From Taeniopygia guttata (lineage: Eukaryota > Chordata > Aves > Passeriformes > Estrildidae), in contig NC_133032.1 of assembly GCF_048771995.1 (NCBI RefSeq), positions 15,752,501 to 15,816,500 on the forward strand: a stretch of DNA of 64,000 nucleotides, read 5' to 3'. Position numbers and translations under genes: made by a program. The notes below the pieces were generated by a model. It did no database searches, was not told the origin of the DNA, and worked only from the letters and a program-made list of their open reading frames with translations. Shown piece by piece: positions 23,268 to 64,000 of this stretch (position 1 is the stretch's first letter; every line of letters begins with the position of its first letter).

Positions 23268-26200
23268 TATCAATTTGAGACATAATTAAAAGGAGCCTGA
23301 ATCCAACCAAAGACAAAACTGAAAAGCAAAAATGGAACTTTGGTAATCTGACTTTGCCTATTGCACCTACTTCTTTACTGACTTTGACTAGCTAAAAAAA
23401 AATAATTTAAGCCCCTGGAGCTGCAGGTAGCTGTTGTCCTTTGCTCAGAAGTATAATCAGCTATTGGTACAGAGCTGAAACAGAGGCTGCTGTTCTGGTT
23501 ATGGGCTCAGAGCTACTAGTGGTGGATTATATACCTACAACTATTAAAACTATTACTATATTTTGTTTCCCTCACTGAAAAGGGTGAACTTTTCTTCCCC
23601 ATTATGGACTTTGTAAAATTGTGTGAATTTATTTCAAGGGTACACTGCACAAAGATTGCCTTGCTTGACTGTTGGCTACATGTTCACAGGTGTCTTTGCT
23701 GTCAGTTATCAATGCTATCAAGAAAGCAGCATCCCTTAAAAGGCTTCCAACTGAATTTTAGCTCTAGGCCACATACTTTCTCTCTGCAGGGTAGCTTTTA
23801 CCATCTAATCTCACTAGAACAAGAAGGCTTTAAAACTAGGAAGAAATGAATGAGAAACATCAGTGATACCAATTAAATACCAAATGAAGATAAGTCCCTC
23901 TGTCTCATTAGCACTGTTTAATTATGCTTGGCTTTAAATTCTAAAGATAGTTCATACAAATTTACAAGGGCAAGTGTTTGCTTCCCCTGTTATAATCCTC
24001 TTCACATCTAATACTCCTCTCTCCTATGAGAGCAACAGTTTCAAGGACCTGTCTGCTTGAGTCATAAATAGAAAAGGTGCTGACACTTCAGCCCTTGCAA
24101 GCGAAAAATGTTGGTTAAGCAATGGCTTATGTTTTATATTTGCACTGCTGTGAGAGCCCAGAGGTCTCAAGTGACTTCTCAGCTTCCTGTGCTGGGTCTG
24201 TGTGTACATGTGGAGAGAGTGCCTTCTACAGGTTTCTATATTCTTAACAAAGCAGAGGCAGTATATTTTCCATATGCTTATTGTTGTGACCTATCATGAT
24301 GTTCATTATAAACTCTCATCAGGCTGAACAAAGACACTGGACCAGGTGTCAGGAGCATTTATGCTTTTATTGTACAGTTGCCATAACTGTAGCAACCAGA
24401 CCACTCTTTAGACTAAAAAGGTATTGGCTAACAAACCCTTAAATTCTTGCAATACCTTTCCACAAAGGTGTTGGCTACACGTGCCCTTCATTTTGTACAC
24501 TTCAATAAGTTCTCAACTCCCACAGCAAACTCATCAAAGGTGCTGTCACACAAGCCACAACACAGCTCCAGCAGCTTCCCACTCCCCCAGTAAACTACAG
24601 TAATCTGTGACTTCTACCCAGGGGTTTAGCTGAGAGAGAGAAGAGACTTACTCCCCCACTCCCTGAAGAAAATGCTGGACAGATCTCTGCTCACTGAGAA
24701 GGAGCCTATTCTTAGTCCACATGCAGAGTAACTGTCCAAAACGTCAGTGAGGATGTATTCTGTTTGAGAAAGGTGGGGTTTAAACAAGCATTTCTGCACC
24801 AGCTATTCTAAAAACAAGGAATGGGGCATGGAGGAAAAATGCAAACACCTGTTTTCCTTTTAGGTCTGGTTAAAAATTCAGTTAAGAAGTTGCATCTAAA
24901 AAGACAAAGATTTGAAAACATCATCAGCATTTCTAAAAGTTCTCTACCACGGCCTCCATATTTGCTAATCCTTTATCAGTGGTTTTGTTTGACTCAGAAA
25001 TGCTATTAATTAATCAAACCACATGCAAAAAGTATTGAGTGAGAATTTTACTGCCCTCAAAACTAAAGTTTATTGCACTTATGAAAACATTTTACACTTG
25101 CATCCTCGATTGGTATTATCTGCCAAGAACAGATGTCATTGCTTAGTCATAGAGTGCAAAGGCATTTGTTGCTCAGTGACACCTCAGATTTGTGTGTCCA
25201 AAGGATAATGAACATAGATGCAGTATTAGATTTGACCTTCAGATGCTTGGATTCATACAGCATGTAGAGGAACTACACTTTAGTAATCCTGGGATATGGA
25301 ATAATTAGAACACTAGATTCTTCCTGCATTAGTTTAGTCAAGGAATGCTTAAAAATGATGGTGGGTTTTTGTAACTCCTACCCCATGGAGACAATGAGGC
25401 AGGAATATGTTGGTAAGCACCTAAATCTCTGTGGTGCCTGCTGTGATTGTTGTTTCATGGAAATTTTGGTTGGACTCATGCCTGGAGAAGGAAATCATCT
25501 GTGCATCCCTGGCAAGATGTCCAAGATGTATGAAAATTTGAGAATACTGGTAGGACAGCCAGCCAAACGTCCCCATTAGGAGAGGCGCTCCTCATGAGGG
25601 ACAGCCATTGAGCCAGAGCCCAGCTGTGGGGCAGGGCTGCCTCTGGGGAAGCCCTTCCTCCTCCAGGGCCTGGAGAGGAGCACCTCCTGACTGGAAAGGG
25701 GAGACCTGCCCTGCACCATGTAAGATGCTGCCATTTCCAGAAGTGTCCCCCCTGCTCCCACGGTCCCAGCGCTCACTCCTACTTGTAGTAGCTATCACTA
25801 TTACTTTCCCCAAATTAGAAATTAATTTAGATTCATCTCCTATCCTTAATTCACCTTTATCAGCACAATGTCCTATAAATAACATGTTAGAAATCTTAAG
25901 TAGTGACATCAAAAGGAAATGTGTGACTTGAACTTTTTAAAATAATACTTTAAAAGGCTTCTGAGTTTGGATTGTGTCAAATTACAAGAACGGCAGTAAT
26001 TAGAATAAAGTCCAGAGAAGAAAGAAGAGCTGAATTACAATATTGCCAGCAATTACAAATCTATTTTATCATAAAATATATTTATATTTTATGTATTTTT
26101 TTACATTTTTAACTATTGACATCAATCAATGCATTTCATAGATTGATCATTTTAGTATTTGAGCACCTACAAGTACAAAGTGTCCCATTAAGGGACTAGG

Positions 26201-28262
26201 GCTTAGCACAAAAGCTGAGAAGACAAAATTTAGCATATTTGGAGTTAAGTTCTTTCACAGATCCATTTTCTTGACACTGCATCTCAATACTACTGTGAAC
26301 TCCAAGCAGAAGTAAAGTTTCACTCCAGAAGCTTTGATTTTTATTTCAAGACTCTTGCTTCAAGTCAGATGGATTCTATAAAGGAATAAGTTTTCCTTCA
26401 CTTTGTTATAAGCTATTCCTTCCTGTTTTACACAACCTATAGAGAAACATGTTTCTCTTAGTATTTATTGAGTCAACGCTATCCAAATACAGCCAAATGC
26501 TACTGAATTCCAATATCCCATGCCAGCCACTAGGAAAATTAGTGTCATTAGTATTTAAATCCTCTGCCTGCTGAAGACAGAGAAGCCCTGGTCCAATATC
26601 CCAGAGGGATAAGCAGTCACTGTTCAGTCACAGGCATCTGCTGCTCTCATATTGCCATGCCCATGCTCTGTGCCATGCCAGTGTGGGGTGCAGACAAGTA
26701 AGGCAGATGTTCAGCAGTCTGAATGGAGCACCTTGCTTTGCCAGTGGGCACTGGAAAACCTGGTGCCTCTTTTCCTGGGCTGCTGACACTATGTCTGATG
26801 CACATCTTAAGTGGAAAGCTGAATTTTGATGTACCTCCCTGATTTTAGACAGAGGCTGATTTATAAGCACCAAAGTGCTGCTAATAAAGCTGTGATGGTT
26901 CAGGCAGCACTCCTTTGCCCCTTGTGTCCTGGATTTGCTTTCTGCATATCTAAATATGAAACACAACATAAAACTTTGCCACTAGCCATTATAGCAAGTC
27001 AACTTCTATCTCCCCAGGGCATAGCGGCTGAGTCTGAAAGTGTTCTGGACACACATCTAGTTATCTAAATGAGTACAGCTCAAGTGTTATTTCAGTGACA
27101 CCATCCACCTGGAGCTCTGCCAGCCGACTCCTGGTTGCTTGTCCCTGGTTTCAAATAGGAATGGCTTATACTAGCTTTTTCCCATGATATCTGTGCTCAT
27201 CTGTGTTGCTCCTTAGCACAAAACTACTAAAATTCTTTGCAACCTAAGTAATCTTTTGCAAAAGCTGAAAGGAGGGACAAAAAAAAAAAAAGGAAACTTC
27301 ACATTGCTGCCTCATGTTAACAGAGCACATCAAAGCATTTCCCCAAATATAAAGAGCTATTGCAACATAATTCAGCTGAACTCCTCTCAGTAGCCTCTGA
27401 GATAAAGAGAAAAAACACCAATTTTTACAGTTTTCACCATTAGGACCATGTCTTGTTGAATGTACTACCTACATATTAAGATTTTCATTTTAGCAATATA
27501 TGAAAGTATTAATATAAGTGGAAAAGGATGAGGGTCATTAAAAACACAGGAATCCCAACAGATGACCAAGGATGACGCGGGAGTAATTCTTCTATTTTAT
27601 GTGTAAAGGTTTTGTCAATCAGGTGATGGGACAGTAACCTTTAGGATATGGTAATTTGTTAGATTGGAATGTGTTTGGGCTCAGTAATAACACTCTCCTG
27701 ACAGCTCTAAGAAGACAACTGATGAGATCAGTTCAGCAACTGATACATTCTTATGTAACCTTACAAGCAACAAGAGGACTTTGTGGTATCATATAAGTGT
27801 ATATAAATTGACATTTAACCAATGGAACAGATGCTTCAAATCCATTATGAGCAAGTGCAGTTTGCCAACGAATGTGTTACTTGTCTTTGCAATAGAAGGG
27901 CACGCAGGGAAGGTATTGCAGTGCTCAAATCAATGATGAGAGCTCAGCCAGCAACCAATGAGCCACAGCTGCAAGCCTGAAACAATTTGTGCAGTAGTCA
28001 GGGTGAGTACATCTGTTGTGAAGGAAGTTGTACATTATGCAAATATACAGAGCTGTGCAACAGCTCTTCATGTCACTTTTTATAGGGACAGATCTAGGGG
28101 AATGAAGGAAGCTGCACCATCTTGCTAGGTCAGCCCTGTGTATTCGACTGTTTGGCAAGTCCTGTTCCTCTGCCATGCTCAGACCAAAGGCAGAGGAGGT
28201 AGATGGCAGAATTCTAGGAGTATGGGGCATGTTCTTCTCTGAGTCCTTTAAATCTTTGCTAG
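23266..28262. other. Intergenic DNA, nothing recognised
   Basis: Mostly AT-rich. A GC-richer segment at about 25560-25790 gives overlapping ORFs on both strands without recognisable content. An A run lies near 27278-27290. Confidence 0.5.
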
Positions 28263-28481
28263 TTTTATCAACTTGTAGTGGAAACTGCTGTTCTACCAAT
28301 GAAGGCAAGTGAAGATCTACTGGATCTGCTTGCAAATGCACAAAGGAAAGCAGTTCTTGATGCTCTTTCCCTCAAAGCTTTCAACAATGCTAACAGACAA
28401 TCAGTTCCCTTTTCCAGCTTTCATTCCAGGCCTGCTAAACCCATGAGTGTCCCAACAAGTTTAGACACAAAACACAAGTAA
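28263..28481 (+). other. Possible orphan terminal exon (73 codons incl. stop)
   Basis: A pyrimidine-rich stretch ending TCTTTGCTAG precedes an open frame of 72 codons plus TAA (28479-28481). The sequence downstream holds ATTAAA at 28584-28589 and GU-rich GTGTTTTTC just after it, so acceptor, frame, stop and poly(A) signal are in the expected order. The peptide contains SEDLLDLLANAQRKAVLDAL, which resembles the first half of a GoLoco motif (FFDLLxxxQ) but lacks the DQR triad. No partner exon upstream was identified. A chance ORF is quite possible. Confidence 0.2.
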
Positions 28482-30655
28482 CCATCTCTCCTGTCTTTGT
28501 CTTTCATTTTGACAATGCTTTTCTGGAAGCATTAGTGGGATATGTTTAGGAAAGAACTCATGCTGTAAAATACATTCCTGTGCATTAAAAGTGTTTTTCA
28601 AGGCCCTGCACATGTCACCTTACTATTACACTGATTCTTGCAGGAATCTTTGCCATCCATCCAATTGTTAACCACTGCACGTTTCAGAAGAAATTTTCTT
28701 TTCCTTCCTCACATCATGTACCATGGCTGCATGATGACATAGTGGAGCACTGCTGGATACAGCACCAGCTGCTCTAGAAGCTGCAAGGCCAGAGTCTGGG
28801 AGCTGGAAGATACATATTAAAGTATCATAGGACCTCTTTCTCTACAAGCCCCAGTTCCAACTATTCCATTGCAGAGAAAGGTGTGGAGACCATATATAAA
28901 TTTAAGTAAAAATTCATTTGAGCAACAGGAGACACATATTGCCAGATCCTACCTAGGAGTACTAAAAGTGAAATACAATATTTGCATATATTATATAAAA
29001 ACCATTAACTTGTAGATGTGTGTGGCATTTGTATCCCTTCTAGATATCCCAACTAGAACAATAAAAAAATAACCCCATGTTTGTTCATAGAGCCAATGCA
29101 TTTAACATAATACACGGCCTTTGACAAAGCCATATACCACTGATATTTTAAACTATCATAGTTCTCTATTAGTGAATAACATTTAGAAGCAGCTGGTTTG
29201 AACGGGTCTTCTGTCATGAACTATAAATATTTCAGTATTCCAACATAAAAAATAACCTATTGATTCAGTAAGGTACTGTCAGGCCCTCTAAACACTGAAA
29301 TGCTGGATAGTGCTTTGAGCTATGGCTGCTCCCAGACCTTACTGAAGACAATAACTCTGCTGAGGATTGTCCTTCCAGTTTTGGAGAAGGGAGTAATTGC
29401 ACAACCCCCCTGGACATCAATACTATAAATAACAGGAAGCCACAACCCCAGGCCACCTGCAAAATGATTCAAACTTTGCATATGGGTAAACAGGTTTCCC
29501 AAGGGTAACAGCAGACACAAGGGTGATGTCCAGGGCTGCTTGGTCTTTACACCGTAAGTACAATTGCAAAACTACAGAAACAGGAATGGGCCAGGGGCTT
29601 GGGGCTGAAGCCATGGTATTCTCTTCCCAGGAAACACTTGTTCCATTGGTCTGCAGAGTTGTGCTCTGCTGAATACCGTGGCATAGCTTTCATAAAAGAG
29701 CAAGAAAACATTTCACTTTGCTGGCTGACCTGCAGGTTTGCACATCTTCTGAGGACACAGCAAATGTGGCTTGATCTCCTCCACTGTTTAGAGGGAAAGT
29801 CCTTGGGTGTGTTTGAATGGTGCAGAGAAAAATATACCCATAGATTTGTACAAGGGGATTATGAAATTTAAACACCCTGTAATTTCTTAATGAGACCCAA
29901 TTAGCTCTCCAATGCTTGATACAAAATGAGATTTCTAGGGAAAGCATTTTTCCTTGATTTACACACAGAATTTTACTGGCTTGGGAAACACAGCACAATG
30001 AAAAGATTGCAAGGTGACTTGATTTCTTACAGAAAAAAAGAAATTTCCAATTTCCCCAACAGCAAGCTTCTCAAACAGGAGAAGGAGTTGAATATCTGAA
30101 ATTATTACTACAAGAACTTCACTTGTCAGAGAATAATAATGTTAATTTCAAAAGATACACATGAAGGTCAAAATTAAATACATAGTGACTATATAGAAAG
30201 CAAAGCTCATGTACTGTACACATCAGGAAACTGGTTTTTGTGCCACAGTGCCCAGGACTAGAAATATTAGGCTTAAAGAGCAGTAGGAAAAACAGGATGA
30301 TAGGAAAAACTATAATAGATCACTTGGATAAGTAATGCAGCAGTCACTGAGAGGCATCTTTAATAATAAGGTGGACAAATTTGTCAGGATATAAGTAAAC
30401 TTGAGCCAAACTTAGGTATTGGAAGAGGTTAAAGAGTTTTTCAGGGATCCTTACCTAGGAAGCTTTAAGGACTAAAACCTGCTTTGTTTGTGGAAGAGGC
30501 ACTTAGAAACACCCTGGCCTCAGGGGGCAGGTATGTAATAGCAGACAGACCCCCAGGATAGTGACTTGGGGAGCTCTGTGTATCTCATTGGACTCTTTTC
30601 ACCAATCTGTGATCACAAAGACATGAGATTTCTGGATCACTTATTATTTCTCTGA
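28482..30655. other. Intergenic DNA, nothing recognised
   Basis: AT-rich sequence without recognisable coding content or repeats, apart from the ATTAAA at 28584-28589 noted with the preceding exon candidate. Confidence 0.5.
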
Positions 30656-31179
30656 AAAATGTGCAGTCTTACCTTTCCTACAAAGGCAGCACAGTCCTCA
30701 GCTCCAGAGGCCATGGCTGCCTGGAGGTATGGCACAGGCCTCAGGAAGGGTACTTACACCCCGAGGCCCACGGCAGGCCCATGCTGGGCCCCAGTGCCCT
30801 GGCGCCTGTGATGTGGTGGCAGATGGACACGCTGGGCTCACCGAGCGTGGGGCTGGGCAGTCCCTGCTGCCTGGCACCCCTCAGCGCTGGAACCAGAGCC
30901 CTCACTCTGCCTGCACCTGATACGGAGAAAAAAAAGTTTTTAAAAATGCAATAGAATTTGTGAGACTCGAGTATTTTAGACATCAATATCAGGATACTCT
31001 CTAACCACAGTGGTTCCAAATTTTGAGGTTCCTCTGTCCTGGCTCACTGCCCAGGTCCCTACTCCACTAGGCCAGGCCCTCCAGTCTCCCATCCCCGTGC
31101 AATATCCCACTTCTAGAGAAGAGCACCAGGTCCTGAGGGCTCTTTGAAGAGTAATAAAAGACCAAAATGCACTTCTCAC
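30656..31179. other. GC-rich segment and its AT-richer flank
   Basis: About 30700-30915 is GC-rich (CCCACGGCAGGCCCATGCTG, CTGGCGCCTG and similar) and open in more than one frame, with no recognisable protein. It is a minor companion of the stronger GC block starting near 31180. Confidence 0.4.
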
Positions 31180-31770
31180 CTTGCTGGCCACTCCCTTCCC
31201 TCGCAGAACCACTCCTTCACACAGCACGGCTGCGGGGGCGGTGCTGCACCTACCCAGCCCAGGCCCCGCGGGCCGCAGCTCCTCCGCCCACACAGCAGCG
31301 CCAGCCCCGGCTGCAATGCAGGGCCCGAGTGCAGGGCACGGCTGAAGCAGCAAGGCCGCAATGCAGGGCCCGAGTGCAGGGCACGGCTGAAGCAGCAAGG
31401 CCGCAATGCAGGGCACGGCTGAAGCAGCAAGGCCGCAATGCAGGGCTCGAGTGCAGGGCACGGCTGAAGCAGCAGCACTGCTGGGGACCTGCATCCCCTC
31501 CCCAGGCTGGATGTGCCATGCCCAGCCTGGCCGGGCTGGTAGCCCCGCCTCAGACCTGTGGTTTTTGTGGGATCCGGAAGACATCAAAGCTGGAGCAGGA
31601 ACACGCAGGATGCTGTAAATTCCAAAACCCGCTTTCCTTTTCGGGGTTGCTGATTTTAAAACACGCGGTCACCTGCTCATGCTGCCACGCGGGTGGCAGC
31701 AGCACGGAGCTCCTCGGGCCACGCTGTTCCGGTGCCTGCACTGCCACCACGCATTTCCCAACTTCCCGCG
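31180..31770. other. GC-rich, CpG-containing block with minisatellite
   Basis: A sharply bounded GC-rich block in otherwise AT-rich intergenic DNA, about 0.6 kb past the TLK1 poly(A) site. The first part carries CpG-rich sequence (GGGGGCGGTGC, GGCCCCGCGGGCCGCAGC), then a 45-bp minisatellite, then GC-rich unique DNA up to about 31770. ORFs of up to 248 codons cross it on both strands, but their peptides are just the repeat read in different frames. Confidence 0.6.
31315..31473. repeat. 45-bp minisatellite, about 4 copies
   Basis: Unit starts AATGCAGGGCCCGAGTGCAG. Copies: 31315-31359 and 31360-31404 (identical, 45 bp), 31405-31436 (32 bp, internal 13-bp deletion), and 31437 to about 31473 (one C-to-T change, then diverging). 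Each unit also contains the shorter sub-repeat TGCAGGGC twice, which could explain the deletion by slippage. Confidence 0.95.
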
Positions 31771-32339
31771 AGTGTCAAAAGCACTTTGCAGAAAGTCAAA
31801 ATAGTGACCAGCCTCCACAAAATAAAAACACAATTTCCATTATCCAACGTATTTTCATTGGTAAAACCGTCAATTCAATTTCAGTTATCAACATGCAGAA
31901 TAAGAAGGAATGAAATCTAATGTGAACTTAGAGCTATAGCACATTCTCTTTGAACTCTGCACTCGGTCTTGTGCTGTAGAGAGTGGAAAGGATGGAGTCC
32001 CAGTATTCTGTTTGAGTCTAGTTTTCTAATAATTCTATGAGCTAATGTTATCCCACAGCTCAACATTTTTAAAAGAACCACTGAAATACTTACGAGTTGC
32101 TAAGTTGCTTGAGTGCAGTCTATTCAATCAAATAAAGTTTTGGTTACCTCATCAGGACAGATGTTTTAAGTTTCATGGAATCTTCCCCTTTCACCTCCAA
32201 TGTTACTTAATTACTGCATTATTAGCCTTTAGTTTGTAATTAAGAATAATTTACTTTAAATATTTTTGTGTTGCTCACTGATACGGTTATGTGATTTGCC
32301 CTGTGCTGAAATGTAAAAAGACACAATGAAAACCTTGAA
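31771..32339. other. Intergenic DNA downstream of TLK1
   Basis: AT-rich with no recognised element. Its right edge holds the U-rich minus-strand sequence expected just past the TLK1 cleavage site. Confidence 0.55.
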
Positions 32340-33915
32340 ATTTCAACTGCCCGTCGTTTATTACTGTTTTGGCTACATTCTCTACAAGTCCAGCAGCATT
32401 TTAAAGAGACAGTTAACATTTCTTTATATACAATGAAAACAAAATGGCTTGCAACATCAGAAACAAGAGCAACAGTTTAACTGTACAATACTAAATGAAA
32501 ACCTGTGGTAATACAGCCTCCTCTTTCTGCAACATGGACAAAATTACATATAAGTATTCAGCATCAAGAATTGGGATAGTAAAAAGAATAGTGAACAGGA
32601 GAGAGATACACTGTTCCGAAAAATAAGTTTCTACCATACAAGGCAGTTAGAAAATGTTTCACATTTTAAAATATCTGTACAAGCCACAAGAAACATTTCC
32701 TTGTTGATAGGAACTTCCAGAAATAGAGAATAACCATGAGTAACTTCTACATCTATTATCAATGCGCTCTGCAGGATGAGAACGCAAGAAACTGACTTAA
32801 AGAACTGTACTGCATATGGCCAACACAGATGTGCTTTACATGCCTTGATTGATAACGGATTGCCTATGCTCAATCGCTCACAGCTGACTCACACCTTAAG
32901 GAGGTCATTTGACTCTTGTAAAAGTAAAAGCAATGTCATTTAGCAGCAATTAAAAGCGCCTTGAGGGAGACTTAAAAAAAATACAATATCCAATTAGAAA
33001 AAGCCATACTTTAAACATTTGTACAGGAATAAGTTGCTGAAATTTAACTGAAAATGTGACATCTGTACAACAATTTACAGTAGAGCTAGAAGGGAATTTA
33101 TCATTATTCCTGCATAGAACATTATACATGACCTGTTTGCATTTGGTTTCATACTGTTGCTTGCTTTTATTAGAAGCCTGGAAGGTTTCATAAGTTTCAA
33201 TACCACAGCAACTATAGTATTTTTAAAAAACTTAATTGATTTCAAAATTAGCAATCTATTTGAGAAATAAGTAAAAGGAATTCCATATCACCCTTCCAAT
33301 CTAAATTCAGTAGAACACCACCACATTTTTGGAGGTACAAGCCTGAGTAGCCAAATAAAATACTCCAATTTTATTTGAGAAATCTGATGCTGAACATTAT
33401 CTTTCACCATCTCACATTCCTTACTTTGGTTTTGAAAGATCAATGTCTTGGAAAGATGGCAGTTCATTTAGTTCATAACCAGGCACAAAATTTTTCCTGT
33501 GTTTTCAAATTTGCTCACTACCCTTTTTTATTTAAATAATGAAAAACTACCCTTCATGTTAGAACTTTCCAGTATCCACCAAATGTACTTTAAAGTATTA
33601 AAAAGATTATTTACAATGTTCCCCAGAAAAAAACTAAAAACCTCTTCTTCAGTCTTAAACACTGTATACCTGTTAGTTTGTAACAGGAAGTGTCATCCTT
33701 CATCTTTCAATGTTTAATGGTGTTTCTCAGAAGGGCACATTTATTCACAATCCATGATCCACTCCAATCATACAGATGACACTATGTAGGAGGACTTCAG
33801 TCTGAAAACACAGTTATCAAACTTGTCCTGTGTAAAAACACTCAAATGCTTTCAAGCTCAATCTGCAACTGAAAACTAAACAAAGGTATCATCCCATTCC
33901 TCAGCTGGAGAAATT
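32340..33915 (-). other. TLK1: TLK1 3' untranslated region
   Basis: About 1.6 kb between the TLK1 stop and a canonical minus-strand AATAAA at 32357-32362. The hexamer is followed by GGGCAGTTGAAATTTCAAGG then a U/GU-rich GTTTTCATTGTGTCTTTTT. Several other TTTATT copies on the plus strand (for example near 33370 and 33740) could give shorter forms. The end point is inferred. Confidence 0.65.
32357..32362 (-). terminator. TLK1: TLK1 poly(A) signal, AATAAA
   Basis: Minus strand reads CAGTAATAAACGACGGG, with U/GU-rich sequence beginning about 25 bases further on. It is the most distal canonical signal with a good downstream element before the intergenic region. Confidence 0.6.
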
Positions 33916-63737
<29,822 letters not shown>

Positions 63738-64000
63738 CTGTAGAGCACATATGGACCTCCAATCAGTCAGTCTTCTCAAAATACATTATACATCTACTGA
63801 ATGTACACAGTACAGCCTACAGCACGTCTGTACACAGCATTTGTAATCAGATTGCATTACTTTTATTAGTGCAACCTTTAGCTGCTTAAAGAACAGGGTG
63901 AAAGACAAGTTTTTGTATTTTAGTTCAGGTTCCACCAGGAGACGACTGCACCTCTATTTCAAGGTTTAATTCTCAGAAGCATACATAAAGAAAAAAGAAG
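63738..64000 (-). other. TLK1: TLK1 intron upstream of exon A, cut by the window edge
   Basis: Intronic sequence only. The exon encoding the residues before YQGG, and the promoter, are not in the window. Confidence 0.8.

Noticed and set aside
30976-31913. ORFs of 203 and 248 codons at the GC-rich block
   Set aside because: The peptides are the 45-bp repeat translated in different frames, and open frames exist on both strands.

Overview
This is a vertebrate nuclear window, most likely from a passerine bird. The genes are split by GT-AG introns. The interspersed repeats are CR1 LINE 3' ends, with no Alu or L1. At 39913-40022 there is a short SINE with a tRNA-Ile head and a CR1-like tail, the structure described for passerine TguSINE1-type elements. 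The order GORASP2 (+) then TLK1 (-), tail to tail, is the arrangement I recall from human chromosome 2q31.

Layout: 1-872 is upstream DNA running into a CpG island that holds the GORASP2 promoter. GORASP2 lies on + (coding 873-14593, 10 exons, 441 aa, complete), with its likely poly(A) signal at 15234-15239. A convergent intergenic region of about 17 kb follows (15260-32340). It holds an isolated CpG-rich patch with a minus-strand ORF and a poly(A) signal (16907-17420), a 40-base poly(A) run (23226-23265), a possible orphan terminal exon (28263-28589), and a GC-rich block with a 45-bp minisatellite (31180-31770). TLK1 lies on the minus strand. Its 3' UTR begins near 32340, and 16 coding exons run from 33916 to 63737 (612 codons plus stop). 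The exons for roughly the first 154 residues lie beyond the right edge.

The two proteins are not known to act in one pathway. GORASP2/GRASP55 is a myristoylated Golgi stacking and tethering protein. TLK1 is a nuclear Ser/Thr kinase that acts on ASF1 histone chaperones. Both reading frames join without breaks across every intron, so both genes look functional.

I found no new multi-gene system, no CRISPR or prokaryotic element, and no endogenous virus that I could support. The most interesting unexplained signals are the CpG patch with its antisense ORF near 17 kb, the orphan exon near 28.3 kb, the GC-rich minisatellite block near 31.3 kb, and the tRNA-Ile SINE inside TLK1.
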